From: Arthrobacter sp. Leaf337
Lineage (GTDB): Bacteria; Actinomycetota; Actinomycetes; Actinomycetales; Micrococcaceae
DNA: 64,000 nucleotides
Assembly (NCBI RefSeq): GCF_001423745.1
Contig: NZ_LMPC01000010.1
Span: 140 to 64,139, forward strand
Direction: 5' to 3'
The position numbers and the translations under genes are program-made. Every line of letters begins with the position of its first letter. Positions within the stretch are counted from its first letter, which is position 1. The notes below the pieces were generated by a model, which saw only the letters and a program-made list of their open reading frames with translations, was not told where the DNA came from and ran no database searches. Of the stretch, positions 8,529-17,341 are shown piece by piece.

Positions 8529-9686
8529 TCAAGGGCGGTCGAAAGTGGATCCGTACCTAGAGGCTGCATCTACCTTGATAGCGGAGATCTTTGTGGAGAA
8601 GTCGGTTTGGCTGAATCCGCCCTTGTGACGGTAATCGTAGGTACTCGAAAGCCTGAACGGGGCCACGACGAACGCGGGCGTGGGCGCGTCACTGGAATGC
8701 CCGGTTTTCCACGGGAAACGAGTGAAGTTGCGTCGCACCAGGTATGCGGAGTCGTCCCAACTGAGGCTGACATCTACCCACCGCCGGGAGATTCGATTAA
8801 ATGCCTTTTGCGTTTCAGCTTCCGATTGGGCATTCAGGTCAGACAGAAGCACCTTGAGCTGGTTTTCGACTTCGGTGGCGAAGGACCCCCCTGCGGTGAG
8901 GGCGCGAGCCGCGACGAGTGTGCCGAGATAGTTGGAGCACAGGTCTTCGGGCGAGAAGGCGGAGTTGTGCATGCCCACCATCCATACCAAGTCGTACGAA
9001 GCGATCTCATGTCCTAGGGCGTCATCAAAAGCAATGCTTTGGGCAAGACGCAGCCATTCCTTCGCGGGTGCGGTGCTGGTCAGCGTTGCCGTACCTTCCG
9101 CGGTTTGGACTTTTGTGCCGGTTGCGCCGTTGGCTGCGTGAATCTGCTGGTAAGCGAAGGCGGTGATGTCTGCGAGGTCCCAGAGATGACCAAGGTCGAC
9201 GAATCCTGCCTTGCCCGTGTACACGATCCCAGGATCGTCGGAGGCATGGCCGCCCCGTGTAGCCACTCCTTTAAGCGACTTCGTTCTGAGTAGGCAACAA
9301 GGCCTGAATAGTGACCTGGGTTGGGTTAGCGCTGGGGTCGGGGGCGCAGGAGGCACGAACGGGCGGGACGCCGGTATGGCGGCCAGTGCTGAGAGGATAG
9401 CCTGACGGGTGAAGCCGTCAGTGATTCCCGTCGGCTGCAGACCCGCACTGGCTTGGAACGCCTTGAGCGCTTTGTCCGTGTCCGCCCCGAAATCGGCGTT
9501 GACGCCCACCCGGAACGAGAGCCGGGTCAGTGCGGTCTGCAGCGCGACGACGGCGTCCCCCCGGCTTCCACGCTTCAGCGGCGGTCCGAAAACGAAAGCC
9601 AGGCTTCCGCGCAGCCGACCAAGCACGCCGGACGAATCCTCCGCGGCCTGAAGCTCGAACAGTTGTAGGGCAGGCGCGAAATGCAC
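8529..9686 (-). CDS. Peptidoglycan-binding/DUF4056 part of a split cell-wall protein
   Basis: Residues ~38-98 form a peptidoglycan-binding domain of the PG_binding_1 type (GDAVVALQTALTRL, FGADTDKALKAFQ). A proline-rich linker follows, then a DUF4056-like domain containing PGIVYTGKAGFVDLGHL and ADITAFAYQQIH. The apparent start at 9686 has no good ribosome site. If one copy of a 26-bp tandem duplication at 9766-9817 is removed, this frame becomes continuous with the M15 peptidase frame upstream. I therefore read it as the 3' half of one gene (8529-10831) rather than an independent gene. Last in the operon. Confidence 0.8.
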   Translation of the reverse strand: MHFAPALQLFELQAAEDSSGVLGRLRGSLAFVFGPPLKRGSRGDAVVALQTALTRLSFRVGVNADFGADTDKALKAFQASAGLQPTGITDGFTRQAILSALAAIPASRPFVPPAPPTPALTQPRSLFRPCCLLRTKSLKGVATRGGHASDDPGIVYTGKAGFVDLGHLWDLADITAFAYQQIHAANGATGTKVQTAEGTATLTSTAPAKEWLRLAQSIAFDDALGHEIASYDLVWMVGMHNSAFSPEDLCSNYLGTLVAARALTAGGSFATEVENQLKVLLSDLNAQSEAETQKAFNRISRRWVDVSLSWDDSAYLVRRNFTRFPWKTGHSSDAPTPAFVVAPFRLSSTYDYRHKGGFSQTDFSTKISAIKVDAASRYGSTFDRP

Positions 9687-10831
9687 CTCGTATCCGCCTC
9701 CGTCTTCGGAGCCATAGTCCTGGGGCGCACCGCCCGCCTGGGGATCGCCTTCGCCCAGCCCGCCTCCGTCTTCGGAGCCATAGTCCTGGGGCCGTCTTCG
9801 GAGCCATAGTCCTGGGGCGCACCGCCCGCCTGGGGATCGTCTTCGCCCAGCCCGCCTCCATCTTCTGATTCCCCACCCTCTAGCGGCTTCGGGCAGGTTT
9901 CGCCGGTGGCGTAGGCTTTCTGATCCATCGGGATGCGCCCGCGTGCTTCCCGGTAGGCGCGGATCTGGGTGAGTGTGGCCCGGTCTTTGGCGCTGCCCTT
10001 TCCGAAGTACGTCCAGGCAGTCCAGCTGCCGCGAACATCGATGTGGATATAGCCGGCACCAATGCCGATGGCAAGGTCGGGTCCCCCTGCGTCGATGGCA
10101 AGCTGCGCTAGTTGCAGCCCCGTGAGCCCTGCAACCTTGATGTCGGCAGCCTGCCCCGAACAGTGTCGGCTAAGGGTGGGCTTGGCGCTGCGTCTTGCGT
10201 ACACCGCTTTGTTGCGCGCCCATGAGCGGTAACCGGAGGTGATCTTCACCGATTTACCGGCACGATCGCGGATGGCCTGCAGCAAACGAACGAGTGCAGG
10301 GGAAATACGAGCCAGTACGGCGCTCTGGCCCCCGCTGGTGACGAGCTCTTTGACTGTGAAATTAGCTGAGAGCCTAATACCGTGGGTGGATGGTCCAGTA
10401 CTGTACAGCGGCTCCTCCGAGCCGTTCGGATCCCAGTGCTCCTGGCCCTTTCCGGTGGGACCGGAAACGGCTTGCAGTACAGCGCCGGAGGGGAAGGCTT
10501 CGGCGACGAAGCTTTCCCCTTCAGAGAATGCTTCGTCGCCGTCCGCGCCTGCTAATTCCTCCGACTCCGTGACCTCCGCCTCCGATTCCTCGGTCATCAC
10601 AGTCTCATCGGAGATGCCTGCCGCGGTTCCGTCCAAATCGAGCGAGGGCTGGTTCTCCCAAGCCGGACAGTCCCACGCCAACGCGTCCTGTTCCAGATCA
10701 TCCCAGGGGGCGTTGCCACGTTCCTGGCCGCTGGACGCGCGCACAAAGTCTTGAGCCTGGGCGAAAGGGGACTCGAAGCCCCATTCATCGAGACCGGAAG
10801 TCGGAAACGGCCCCACATTGTTGGATGCCAT
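9575..10831 (-). CDS. M15-type D,D-carboxypeptidase-like part of a split cell-wall protein
   Basis: The start at 10831 is clear (MASNNVGPF). The N-terminus carries a WGFESPF motif (residues 17-23) also seen in the 789-aa protein of the same operon. After an acidic low-complexity stretch (~70-130) comes an M15_3-type zinc peptidase domain. SRHCSGQAAD gives H223 and D230 as zinc ligands, and GYIHIDVRG gives the later histidine. Known members cut peptide cross-bridges of peptidoglycan. True coding ends in the 22-residue repeats near 9820; the last ~75 residues after the 26-bp duplication are out of frame and arginine-rich. No signal peptide, so export would need another route such as an injection system. 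Confidence 0.82.
   Translation of the reverse strand: MASNNVGPFPTSGLDEWGFESPFAQAQDFVRASSGQERGNAPWDDLEQDALAWDCPAWENQPSLDLDGTAAGISDETVMTEESEAEVTESEELAGADGDEAFSEGESFVAEAFPSGAVLQAVSGPTGKGQEHWDPNGSEEPLYSTGPSTHGIRLSANFTVKELVTSGGQSAVLARISPALVRLLQAIRDRAGKSVKITSGYRSWARNKAVYARRSAKPTLSRHCSGQAADIKVAGLTGLQLAQLAIDAGGPDLAIGIGAGYIHIDVRGSWTAWTYFGKGSAKDRATLTQIRAYREARGRIPMDQKAYATGETCPKPLEGGESEDGGGLGEDDPQAGGAPQDYGSEDGPRTMAPKTEAGWAKAIPRRAVRPRTMAPKTEADTRCISRLPYNCSSFRPRRIRPACLVGCAEAWLSFSDRR
9695..9852 (-). repeat. 66-bp (22-codon) repeats encoding an acidic linker
   Basis: Two copies of a 66-bp unit begin at 9695 and 9761 on the plus-strand numbering. They encode a linker approximating GGLGEGDPQAGGAPQDYGSE between the M15 domain and the peptidoglycan-binding domain. 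The second copy contains the extra 26 bp. Confidence 0.85.
9766..9817 (-). repeat. 26-bp exact tandem duplication causing a frameshift
   Basis: 9766-9791 and 9792-9817 are identical. Because 26 is not a multiple of three, the duplication shifts the frame. With one copy removed, the linker reads straight into the frame containing HFAPALQLFEL of the downstream half. Confidence 0.9.
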
Positions 10832-10860
10832 CAGATTCTCCCTTCGGTGCCGATCGACTG

Positions 10861-12030
10861 TCAGCGTGTCAGCACGGGAAGTTGCGGCGCGACACGTACA
10901 TCGAGGACGCGCTGCTTAAGGTCCCGGCCCGTAGCGGCCGACCATTCTGTAATGATCCGGCGAGCGCTGCCGGTCAATAGCGTGGCCCCGGCGGGCAGGG
11001 GCGCCGGCGCGGTTTCGGCGTAGAAGAGCCACGCAAACTGGGGCCCGGTCACGAAACCGGCCTCCAACGTACGTAGGAAGAGCGAGAGATCCGAGGCCAT
11101 GGCAAAGAACGACGCCGAACGGGAATGCGGGGATATGCCTACGCGCTCGCCGATGATCCGCAGTCGGTCCGCGGCGCTGGTGGCTTGGGCGCGCAGATCG
11201 AGCACTAACGGCGTGTTTGTGCTCAGGGTGAGCTCTGCCCAGCCCAGAACGGTGGTGGCGGCTAGTTCCTCGCGGGCCAGCAACTGGTTCTGCCTTCGGG
11301 CCCGGAGTATGAACGTAAGCTGTTCGGCCAGCCTGTAGATCCGGTCGTTGTCGGCCACGTTCGCTCCGGAGGTGTTTCGGGTGTTTGTCATGGCCTGCCA
11401 GATCTCGAAGAGTAGCTCTTCGAAGAGCTTTACGAAGGTGCTGTTTGCGACGCTGGCTTTGTCATAGGTGAACGGTTTGTTGTCTTCGTCGCCGAAGGCC
11501 AGATCCATGCCCAGCACCCTCCAGTACAGATTGCGCCGAACTTGTTCGCTGGTCCGGCGTACCTCTGAGGTGGACAGCCAGGCCGGGAACATGTTGGATG
11601 CGTTGAGGAGGAGGCCTTCGGTGGCATCCAGCCAGCGCTGGGTGGAGACCGAGGGGATGCCCAAGGATTCCCCGGTGCGGAATTCCTTCACCACCTTGCG
11701 CAGGATCTGGTAAGCGCGGGTGTTCTCCAAGGCGAACGCATAGATGAGGTGGTCCCACGGGGGCGCCGGCACTACCCGCGGTGCCGAGTCGGAGAAGGCG
11801 CCCAGTTTCCAGAGGCTTTCGCGGATGCCCGTCGTTTTGACGGTGCCGGGACCGGTGGTGACAGGTGGTGCGGCGGTGCTCGGGCCCCAAGGTGCAGCGG
11901 CTTGCCAGATCTGTTCCATATGGAGCACTAGGTCCATGGGGTCAGCCAGAAGCACCTGGGCTGCGGCCTCTTCGGTCGTAATGGTTCCGGCTCCTAGGCC
12001 TACTAGTCTTTGCACAAGTTGCTGGATCAT
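10861..12030 (-). CDS. Hypothetical protein, 389 aa
   Basis: The ATG overlaps the upstream stop (ATGA), so it is coupled to the 134-aa gene. The protein is mostly helical, without signal peptide, membrane segment or recognised motif. The N-terminal ~30 residues look like a short helical bundle (QQLVQRLVGLGAG). Its place, between an HExxH peptidase and an M15 peptidase in a coupled operon, suggests an accessory or packaging role in the same system. That is inference only. Confidence 0.75.
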   Translation of the reverse strand: MIQQLVQRLVGLGAGTITTEEAAAQVLLADPMDLVLHMEQIWQAAAPWGPSTAAPPVTTGPGTVKTTGIRESLWKLGAFSDSAPRVVPAPPWDHLIYAFALENTRAYQILRKVVKEFRTGESLGIPSVSTQRWLDATEGLLLNASNMFPAWLSTSEVRRTSEQVRRNLYWRVLGMDLAFGDEDNKPFTYDKASVANSTFVKLFEELLFEIWQAMTNTRNTSGANVADNDRIYRLAEQLTFILRARRQNQLLAREELAATTVLGWAELTLSTNTPLVLDLRAQATSAADRLRIIGERVGISPHSRSASFFAMASDLSLFLRTLEAGFVTGPQFAWLFYAETAPAPLPAGATLLTGSARRIITEWSAATGRDLKQRVLDVRVAPQLPVLTR

Positions 12031-12431
12031 GCTGTTTCACCTAATTCAGTGACGTTTCCCGGTGTTTCTATACTGTCGGCGCACTTCGGTTCGCCGATAA
12101 ATCCCAAGGGCGGTTCGCACCTGCCCAGCGAATCGATGCCGATCCAACTTGGACGGGCTAGCGCCATTTGGAGCGAGGCCAAGGCCAAGCCTGTACAGCG
12201 ATCTAACTCTTGGCCGGGGACTGGCGGTACGAGGCGCCGCAAAGGAGCTATGAGCTCGGCGATTTCGGCCAAGCCTCCAGAGATGGAATTCAGGCCCATT
12301 GCCGTGCCGTACTGTGCCCGCAGATCGGCCAGCTGTGCCTTTAGTTCGTGAATTTCCCCTGCCAGGTCCGGACCAGGCTGTTGCTTATTATCCGAAGCCG
12401 AGCTGGGTTGGTTTTTGTTTGCAGTGGCCAT
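12027..12431 (-). CDS. Hypothetical protein, 134 aa
   Basis: The start at 12431 is chosen because TAATG couples it to the upstream stop and GGAGGAAG precedes it. The N-terminus is Gln/Ser-rich and disordered-looking, followed by a short coiled-coil stretch (EIHELKAQLADLRAQYG). The C-terminal half has several prolines and three cysteines. No known family. Operon position suggests a structural or adaptor partner of its neighbours. Confidence 0.75.
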   Translation of the reverse strand: MATANKNQPSSASDNKQQPGPDLAGEIHELKAQLADLRAQYGTAMGLNSISGGLAEIAELIAPLRRLVPPVPGQELDRCTGLALASLQMALARPSWIGIDSLGRCEPPLGFIGEPKCADSIETPGNVTELGETA

Positions 12432-13711
12432 TACTTCCTCCAGGATCCATCTTTGACGGCGTGCCAATCGGTCATCCAGTTTCTGGCTCGGTCAATCCAG
12501 AAGGCGGCAGCGGCCGGGTTCTCTGCCTCCCGCAGCCCGGCGAGCGCGACAATGCGGATTCCTTCTGTGCGCCTATAGTGCGGGGATCGCCACAACGCGG
12601 CGCCCGAGCTGCGTTCCAGTTCTGCCAGGGCAGACGGCGAGACTCGTTCGGGATCCAGAATTCGAGCCATCGGCTCCCCACGCAGAGCGGGGACCGGCGC
12701 GGTAAGGCATGCGTTCGCAATTCTGGGAATTAGGGCGGCGGAGGACGTGAGTAACGGTGCGACTGCCAGGTCGGCCCGGTGGGACGGATAGTTCGCCAGC
12801 ATGGCCTCTTCCAGTCGGTCCCACGGCCCGTTTCCGAAGACGGCGCGGCACAGGGCGCAGCCCAGGAGCGTCCTTAGCCAGCCAATGGGGTGGGGATCAC
12901 CGATCGGCCATCGGGTCAGCGTTCGAGTATCTCCGACCACGTCGTAGAGGGCAGCGACGGAGGCGAAGCCGGTGTGCAGGAAGGCGTAGACGTCGGCGGC
13001 GATCTCCGAGCTCCACGGCTGCCACATCCGCTGCAGTCGCGGGTCATCGGACAGGGCGTTCTGTATTGCGGTGCCCAGGGAGGGAGCCCAGCCTGTTAAG
13101 TGGCTGACTTGGTGCCCGGATTCATGGAACAACGAGGTGGGCCGATAGAGGTTGTGGCGGACTATTTTGATGGCTGCGACGGGGTTGAGCATCCCTGGCG
13201 TCCACAGTCTGATGCCCGCACGGAGGATGGAAGCGCCTGTGCCGTGGTCCAAATAGCAGAGTGCGGGCGGCACCGGAAGCCGAGCGGCGGCTAGGACTTC
13301 GTCCATGCTGGCGGTGGCCAGCATGTCCAAAGTCCTTAGTGCGGCCCTTAGCGGTCCGCTGGTGCGGGAATTGACTGCGTCTCCGAAGAAGTCCAGGGTC
13401 AGCTCCACCTGGGTGTAGCGCTGGCGGAACTGCTGGACGCTACGCTGAGCCTCTGAGAGCAGCTCAGGGTCGTGAGCGGCTCGGCCAGCCAGTCTTTGGC
13501 TGTGCTGTCCGAAGGTAATCAGTTCTCGCACGATAGTAGCCAGTTGGCTGCGGAGTGGCAGCCCGATGTGCTGCTCCAAGGATCGCCAAGCTGGTTCGGC
13601 GGCGAATTCCTCTGCGTCAAGGAATGTTGTGGCCGCGGCAAGCCAATGGGCGGTCTGGCGCTGCAGATCCTCGGCCACGAGCAATTCCCGAGGTGGTGTG
13701 AGAGTCTCCAT
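12431..13711 (-). CDS. Putative zinc metallopeptidase (HExxH), 426 aa
   Basis: The motif FHESGHQVSHLTGW places H196, E197 and H200 as an HExxH zinc site. The downstream SSEIAADVYAFLHTG offers E236 as the third ligand, as in gluzincins. The N-terminal ~150 residues are helical, and there is no signal peptide. The ATG overlaps the upstream stop by one base (TGATG). Substrate unknown. In this coupled operon with an M15 peptidase and a basic amphipathic protein it may be a delivered effector or a processing enzyme. The family is not one I can name. Confidence 0.75.
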   Translation of the reverse strand: METLTPPRELLVAEDLQRQTAHWLAAATTFLDAEEFAAEPAWRSLEQHIGLPLRSQLATIVRELITFGQHSQRLAGRAAHDPELLSEAQRSVQQFRQRYTQVELTLDFFGDAVNSRTSGPLRAALRTLDMLATASMDEVLAAARLPVPPALCYLDHGTGASILRAGIRLWTPGMLNPVAAIKIVRHNLYRPTSLFHESGHQVSHLTGWAPSLGTAIQNALSDDPRLQRMWQPWSSEIAADVYAFLHTGFASVAALYDVVGDTRTLTRWPIGDPHPIGWLRTLLGCALCRAVFGNGPWDRLEEAMLANYPSHRADLAVAPLLTSSAALIPRIANACLTAPVPALRGEPMARILDPERVSPSALAELERSSGAALWRSPHYRRTEGIRIVALAGLREAENPAAAAFWIDRARNWMTDWHAVKDGSWRK

Positions 13712-16080
13712 CAGCGGATACGCCCCGCTGTCACGGTGACGACGGGGTTCGGGGTGCCCCTGAAGGCAGTCCCGCTAAATACCCCGCGTAGCGCATCCGG
13801 TCCCAGCCGTCCGGCCCGGGCGTCGCGTACCAGATTCAGCCCTGGTACGGCCGTAAGTTCGACGCGGACGGTGACTCCTTCGGCGGGATCGGAGGCTGCC
13901 CGTACAAATTCCCCGCTGCGCTGTCGCGCCCAGTCAGCGATGGCGGTGGCGCACCATGCGCGGATGCGACGTCGAAGGACTCGGAGGATGTTGGGTGCGA
14001 GGCTGCGGAGCAAACCGGCCGTGAATCCGCTCTCTTCTTCTTCGATTTCCTCGGTTTCCCCGCGTGGGGCCAGCGTGGTACCGGCAACGAGTGCCTTCAG
14101 CAAGGCTGGGACGCCATGCCCCTTCTTGATCGCAGCGGCGATCTGCTGGGATTCTGATTCCGAGAGGTAGAACTTCCCCATGACTCTTGCGTGGGCAAGG
14201 TTCACGCTGATGCGGCGGCGTGAGGGGGTAGGAGCGGCCATCCGTCCGGCCTCTGCTTCGAATCGTGCCATGCCCTCCAGGGGTTCGAGGAAGAAGAATC
14301 GCTGTCCGACTGCGATCCGGTGACGCGAGCCTAAATAGCCATCCGGGACGTCAGTACCCAAGCCGGGTTCTTGAAGTAGCAGCCCCGAGACCATGCTGGT
14401 CAGTGGGTGGATTTCGTCGACAGCCATATTGAACCCCAGCCATGGGGAGTGTCCTTCGTTGCGCGCGAGCCGGGAGAGCGACGTTCCGGGCATGGCCTCG
14501 AAGATGTGGATCCGGAACCGTTGCGGGAGCGCGGTGCCTGCCGCGCGCAGCAGTGTGCCCAGGGGAACGGCTCCGAAGGTCATGACGGCGTTGGCCAACT
14601 GCGGTGTCAGCTCAATCTGTGGGGATCTGGTGTAACGGCGATACGGATGCGCCGAGCTGATGAGCATCGGCAGGAAAGATCCCCCGAGCGTCGGCGCCTG
14701 TTGCAGGCCCGGCCGGATAAGGCCGGCAGGAAAGTTGGTGGCAACGGCGGAGTCAAAGGCCTCAGAGACGGCCAGTTGCATCAAGTCCTCGTCCTCAAGC
14801 ATGTAATCTTCGGTCATCGCCAACTGTCGGACAGTATCTTCGATCGTGGCACCGAGCAGCGCAGGTCCCAGATCTGTCGGCGGCCTGCCGAAATTAGGTT
14901 GCTCAAGTGTCGCCAGCCGCAATCCGGTGTCCACAATGGCGGTGGAGAGTGGGCGGGATAGCTGAGGACCGACCCATCGGCCGATAATCCGGGCTACGTA
15001 GTGGGCAAGAAAGTTCACCACCCTCTTCCTGCCGGCAAGTTTGATGCCGACTCGAAGGGCACTCAATAGAACCGGGACGAACTGTTCGATCGCCGGCGTT
15101 AGGTCCTCGCCGTCCTCCGCCTGCGTTATGTGCTCGACAAGTTCCTGGCGTGCCGCTGCCAGAGCTTCCAATTCGGATCCGCCTAAGCCTTCCTCGGCGC
15201 CGGTTTCCTGCTCGGCGAACGAAGACGGTTCGCCCACCGAGGACTGAACCTCGAAAAGAGCACCGGCCAGGGCAGCGTCAAAGGACTCAGCCAATGACAG
15301 CAGATCCAGGCCCATCGCTGGCGCGTAAAGGTCGCCGTCCACGGCACCCTCCTCAGATTCGAGCTTGATGCGCTGCGCTAAAGACCTCGCCGGTCCCCGC
15401 AAAGGCACCGGCAGCTTGTCGATGGCGAAAGCGAGGACCCGCCTGAGCAGAGGACGTACCAACGCCCGAAGCTTCCGCAACGCTGCTGTAACGACCGCGC
15501 TCGCCAGCTTCCTGCCTACTTTCTTGGCTGCGCTGACCGCGGTGCTGACAGCACTCTTGGCCTTCTTGACTAAACTGCCTAGAAAATCTTCGCCGGCAGG
15601 GGACTGACCGCTCAGGACAGGATCGAAGCCGTCCAGTACCTCGGAGAGGCCTGAACCGCCAAGCGAGGAAATATCCAGGTCGGCGAGGCCCTCGCTTAGC
15701 GCGTCCACATACTGTTCGGCTGCAAGACCCACAGGAGACAAATGTGCTTCCGCCAGCCGCTGCTTTTCCGTGCCGTAGATGGCGCCCTCCGCTTGGAACC
15801 TGTCTTCCACCAGCTGTTCAGTTTCGGCAACCAGGTGCGCGACGGCGGCATCAAAGCCCTCATCACGCAACTCGTAGAATGCGGTGGACAAAGCGGTACT
15901 GAACTCAGACTCCCCAACCGCGTAATCCTCCTCCCTGAACGGTGATTCATTGTCCGTCCACGAGGTGAAGCCCTGTTCCATCGTCGTGGGCCTGACAGCC
16001 GGTGGAACGTCAGCAAAAGGATTTGCATCATCGGTTCCCACCGATACCGGGACGGAGGCAGATTCCTGGGCAATCGACAT
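13711..16080 (-). CDS. Large amphipathic protein with ESPF motif, 789 aa
   Basis: First gene of the leftward operon. The N-terminal ~50 residues are disordered and contain WTDNESPF (residues 41-48), matching the WGFESPF of the M15 protein. Residues ~170-240 are strongly basic and helical (repeats of KKAKSAVSTA, VGRKLASAV, LRALVRPLLRRVL), which suggests membrane or nucleic-acid association. The rest is mixed, with an acidic stretch near 680-690 (EEIEEEE). No enzymatic motif was found. Proteins of this look occur near phage-tail-like clusters, but I cannot assign a function. Candidate cargo, scaffold or pore-like component. Confidence 0.75.
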   Translation of the reverse strand: MSIAQESASVPVSVGTDDANPFADVPPAVRPTTMEQGFTSWTDNESPFREEDYAVGESEFSTALSTAFYELRDEGFDAAVAHLVAETEQLVEDRFQAEGAIYGTEKQRLAEAHLSPVGLAAEQYVDALSEGLADLDISSLGGSGLSEVLDGFDPVLSGQSPAGEDFLGSLVKKAKSAVSTAVSAAKKVGRKLASAVVTAALRKLRALVRPLLRRVLAFAIDKLPVPLRGPARSLAQRIKLESEEGAVDGDLYAPAMGLDLLSLAESFDAALAGALFEVQSSVGEPSSFAEQETGAEEGLGGSELEALAAARQELVEHITQAEDGEDLTPAIEQFVPVLLSALRVGIKLAGRKRVVNFLAHYVARIIGRWVGPQLSRPLSTAIVDTGLRLATLEQPNFGRPPTDLGPALLGATIEDTVRQLAMTEDYMLEDEDLMQLAVSEAFDSAVATNFPAGLIRPGLQQAPTLGGSFLPMLISSAHPYRRYTRSPQIELTPQLANAVMTFGAVPLGTLLRAAGTALPQRFRIHIFEAMPGTSLSRLARNEGHSPWLGFNMAVDEIHPLTSMVSGLLLQEPGLGTDVPDGYLGSRHRIAVGQRFFFLEPLEGMARFEAEAGRMAAPTPSRRRISVNLAHARVMGKFYLSESESQQIAAAIKKGHGVPALLKALVAGTTLAPRGETEEIEEEESGFTAGLLRSLAPNILRVLRRRIRAWCATAIADWARQRSGEFVRAASDPAEGVTVRVELTAVPGLNLVRDARAGRLGPDALRGVFSGTAFRGTPNPVVTVTAGRIR

Positions 16081-16344
16081 CAGATACTCCCTACACGAGC
16101 GGAAAATATGCCTGCCTTAAGTGCACGCCCCGACCCGTTATTTTCCGTATCGTCTCAACGTCCAGCAATATGCCCCACGCGTCGGCTGGTCGCGCACCGA
16201 CCGTTCCTATGGGACTGCGGGATCGCCCGTATGAAGTCCGTGCTTCGTCTGTATTGTGTCCGGTCAACGACGTCTTGACAGGGGAATTTAGAGGTGGCCA
16301 TATTGGGATGAATTCCACTAGCGTTCTGAAGGGGCGCCCGTGCC
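16081..16344. other. Divergent regulatory region between cargo-like operon and SARP gene
   Basis: This contains the promoters for the leftward operon (start 16080) and the rightward SARP gene. The best rightward candidate is TTGACA (16275-16280), 18 bp, CATATT (16299-16304). No 11-bp heptamer series like that at 35.4 kb was found here. Confidence 0.5.
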
Positions 16345-17124
16345 ATGGGGATCTCCACAAATGGCCGACGGGTTTCGGTCATAGGCAGACTTGGATTGCA
16401 TCCAATGATCCGATTGTCCTTGCCTGGACGACGGATTCTGGCCTATCTCGCTCTGCACCCGGATGCAGTGACACGTGGAAGGGCAGCGGGCCAACTGTGG
16501 CCGGACCAGCCCGAGCAGCACGCACGCGCCAATGTCCGCAGAGCACTGTGGCAGGTGCCGGAAGGGTGGATCGACTCCCTGGGGGAGGAACTGATGCTCC
16601 AAGCGGAAGTAGACCTCCCCGGAGTGCGACTCACGGCCGCAAAATCACTTGAAGGACATGAGCTAACCCTCGAGGAGATCGGAACGCTGTCCGAAGACGT
16701 CCTGCCGGGCTGGCACGAGGAGTGGGCAACCCGTGCTCAGGACGCCTTTAGGCTACTCCGGGTGCAAGCTCTAGAGGCTGCCTGTCGGTCGATGGCAGCC
16801 GCTGGGCACCATGACCTTGCCGCCCAAGCCGGACTCGCCGCACTCGCAGCCGAGCCCTTGCGGGAATCCGCCGCCGACGCCCTGATTTGCGCCCATTTAC
16901 TGCAGGGCAACAGATACGAGGCTCTTCGCTGCTACCAGGAGTTTGCCCGGCACCTAAAAGATGAACTCGGCGTCCGCCCGGATCCCGCCCTTTCTGAGCG
17001 ATTTGATGCCATAGCTAGTTCCAAAGCCGAGCAAAACGGGGGAGAAATCCCGATGTCCCAGACAGCCGAGATCGAGCACCTCCGTGGCGAGACAGTAAGG
17101 GATTCCAGGCTGCCGGGCCGATAG
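16345..17124 (+). CDS. SARP-type regulator with BTAD domain, copy 1
   Basis: The length (259 aa) fits small SARP/AfsR-like activators. The N-terminal half is winged-helix-like (RRILAYLALHPDAV, GRAAGQLWPD, then ANVRRALWQV). The C-terminal half is a bacterial transcriptional activation domain (VLPGWHEEWATRAQDAFRLL, AALAAEPLRESAADALI, RHLKDELGVRPDPALSERF). These proteins bind direct heptamer repeats overlapping the -35 region. The gene is divergent from the cargo-like operon. Two further copies lie at 32-34 kb, beside the injection-system operon. Start alternatives a little downstream exist. Confidence 0.85.
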   Translation: MGISTNGRRVSVIGRLGLHPMIRLSLPGRRILAYLALHPDAVTRGRAAGQLWPDQPEQHARANVRRALWQVPEGWIDSLGEELMLQAEVDLPGVRLTAAKSLEGHELTLEEIGTLSEDVLPGWHEEWATRAQDAFRLLRVQALEAACRSMAAAGHHDLAAQAGLAALAAEPLRESAADALICAHLLQGNRYEALRCYQEFARHLKDELGVRPDPALSERFDAIASSKAEQNGGEIPMSQTAEIEHLRGETVRDSRLPGR

Positions 17125-17341
17125 GGGGAGCCAATATTGGATCTTGCAATGCGCTTGTGTCCTCGGTGAGAATGACGGATTCGATCCCCACGTGGACCTG
17201 GTTAGAACTCGTGTCTTTTGTGCTCCGAAAGCGCGTATGTGCAGATGGATCTGATAGTGAGGCGTGTCCGGGGGTCCGTCCCTGCGGCGGAACACCGCCC
17301 GGGCCGCCAGGACCAATAGTGCTTCAACAGCTTTCTCCGGA
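17125..17341. other. Convergent intergenic region, no gene seen
   Basis: This lies between the SARP stop and the end of the 369-aa gene. A G+C-rich imperfect inverted repeat lies around 17265-17310, possibly a terminator for the leftward genes, but it is not clean. Confidence 0.4.

Noticed and set aside
8286..9017. 243-aa plus-strand frame
   Set aside because: Mostly antisense to the DUF4056 part; composition and lack of ribosome site argue against it.
9695..9852. Direct repeats as a possible CRISPR array
   Set aside because: The repeats are in-frame 22-codon coding units without unique spacers.
12431..13711. Calling the HExxH protein a DUF4157 family member
   Set aside because: The motif context (FHESGHQVSH with a later EIAAD) does not match what I know of that family.
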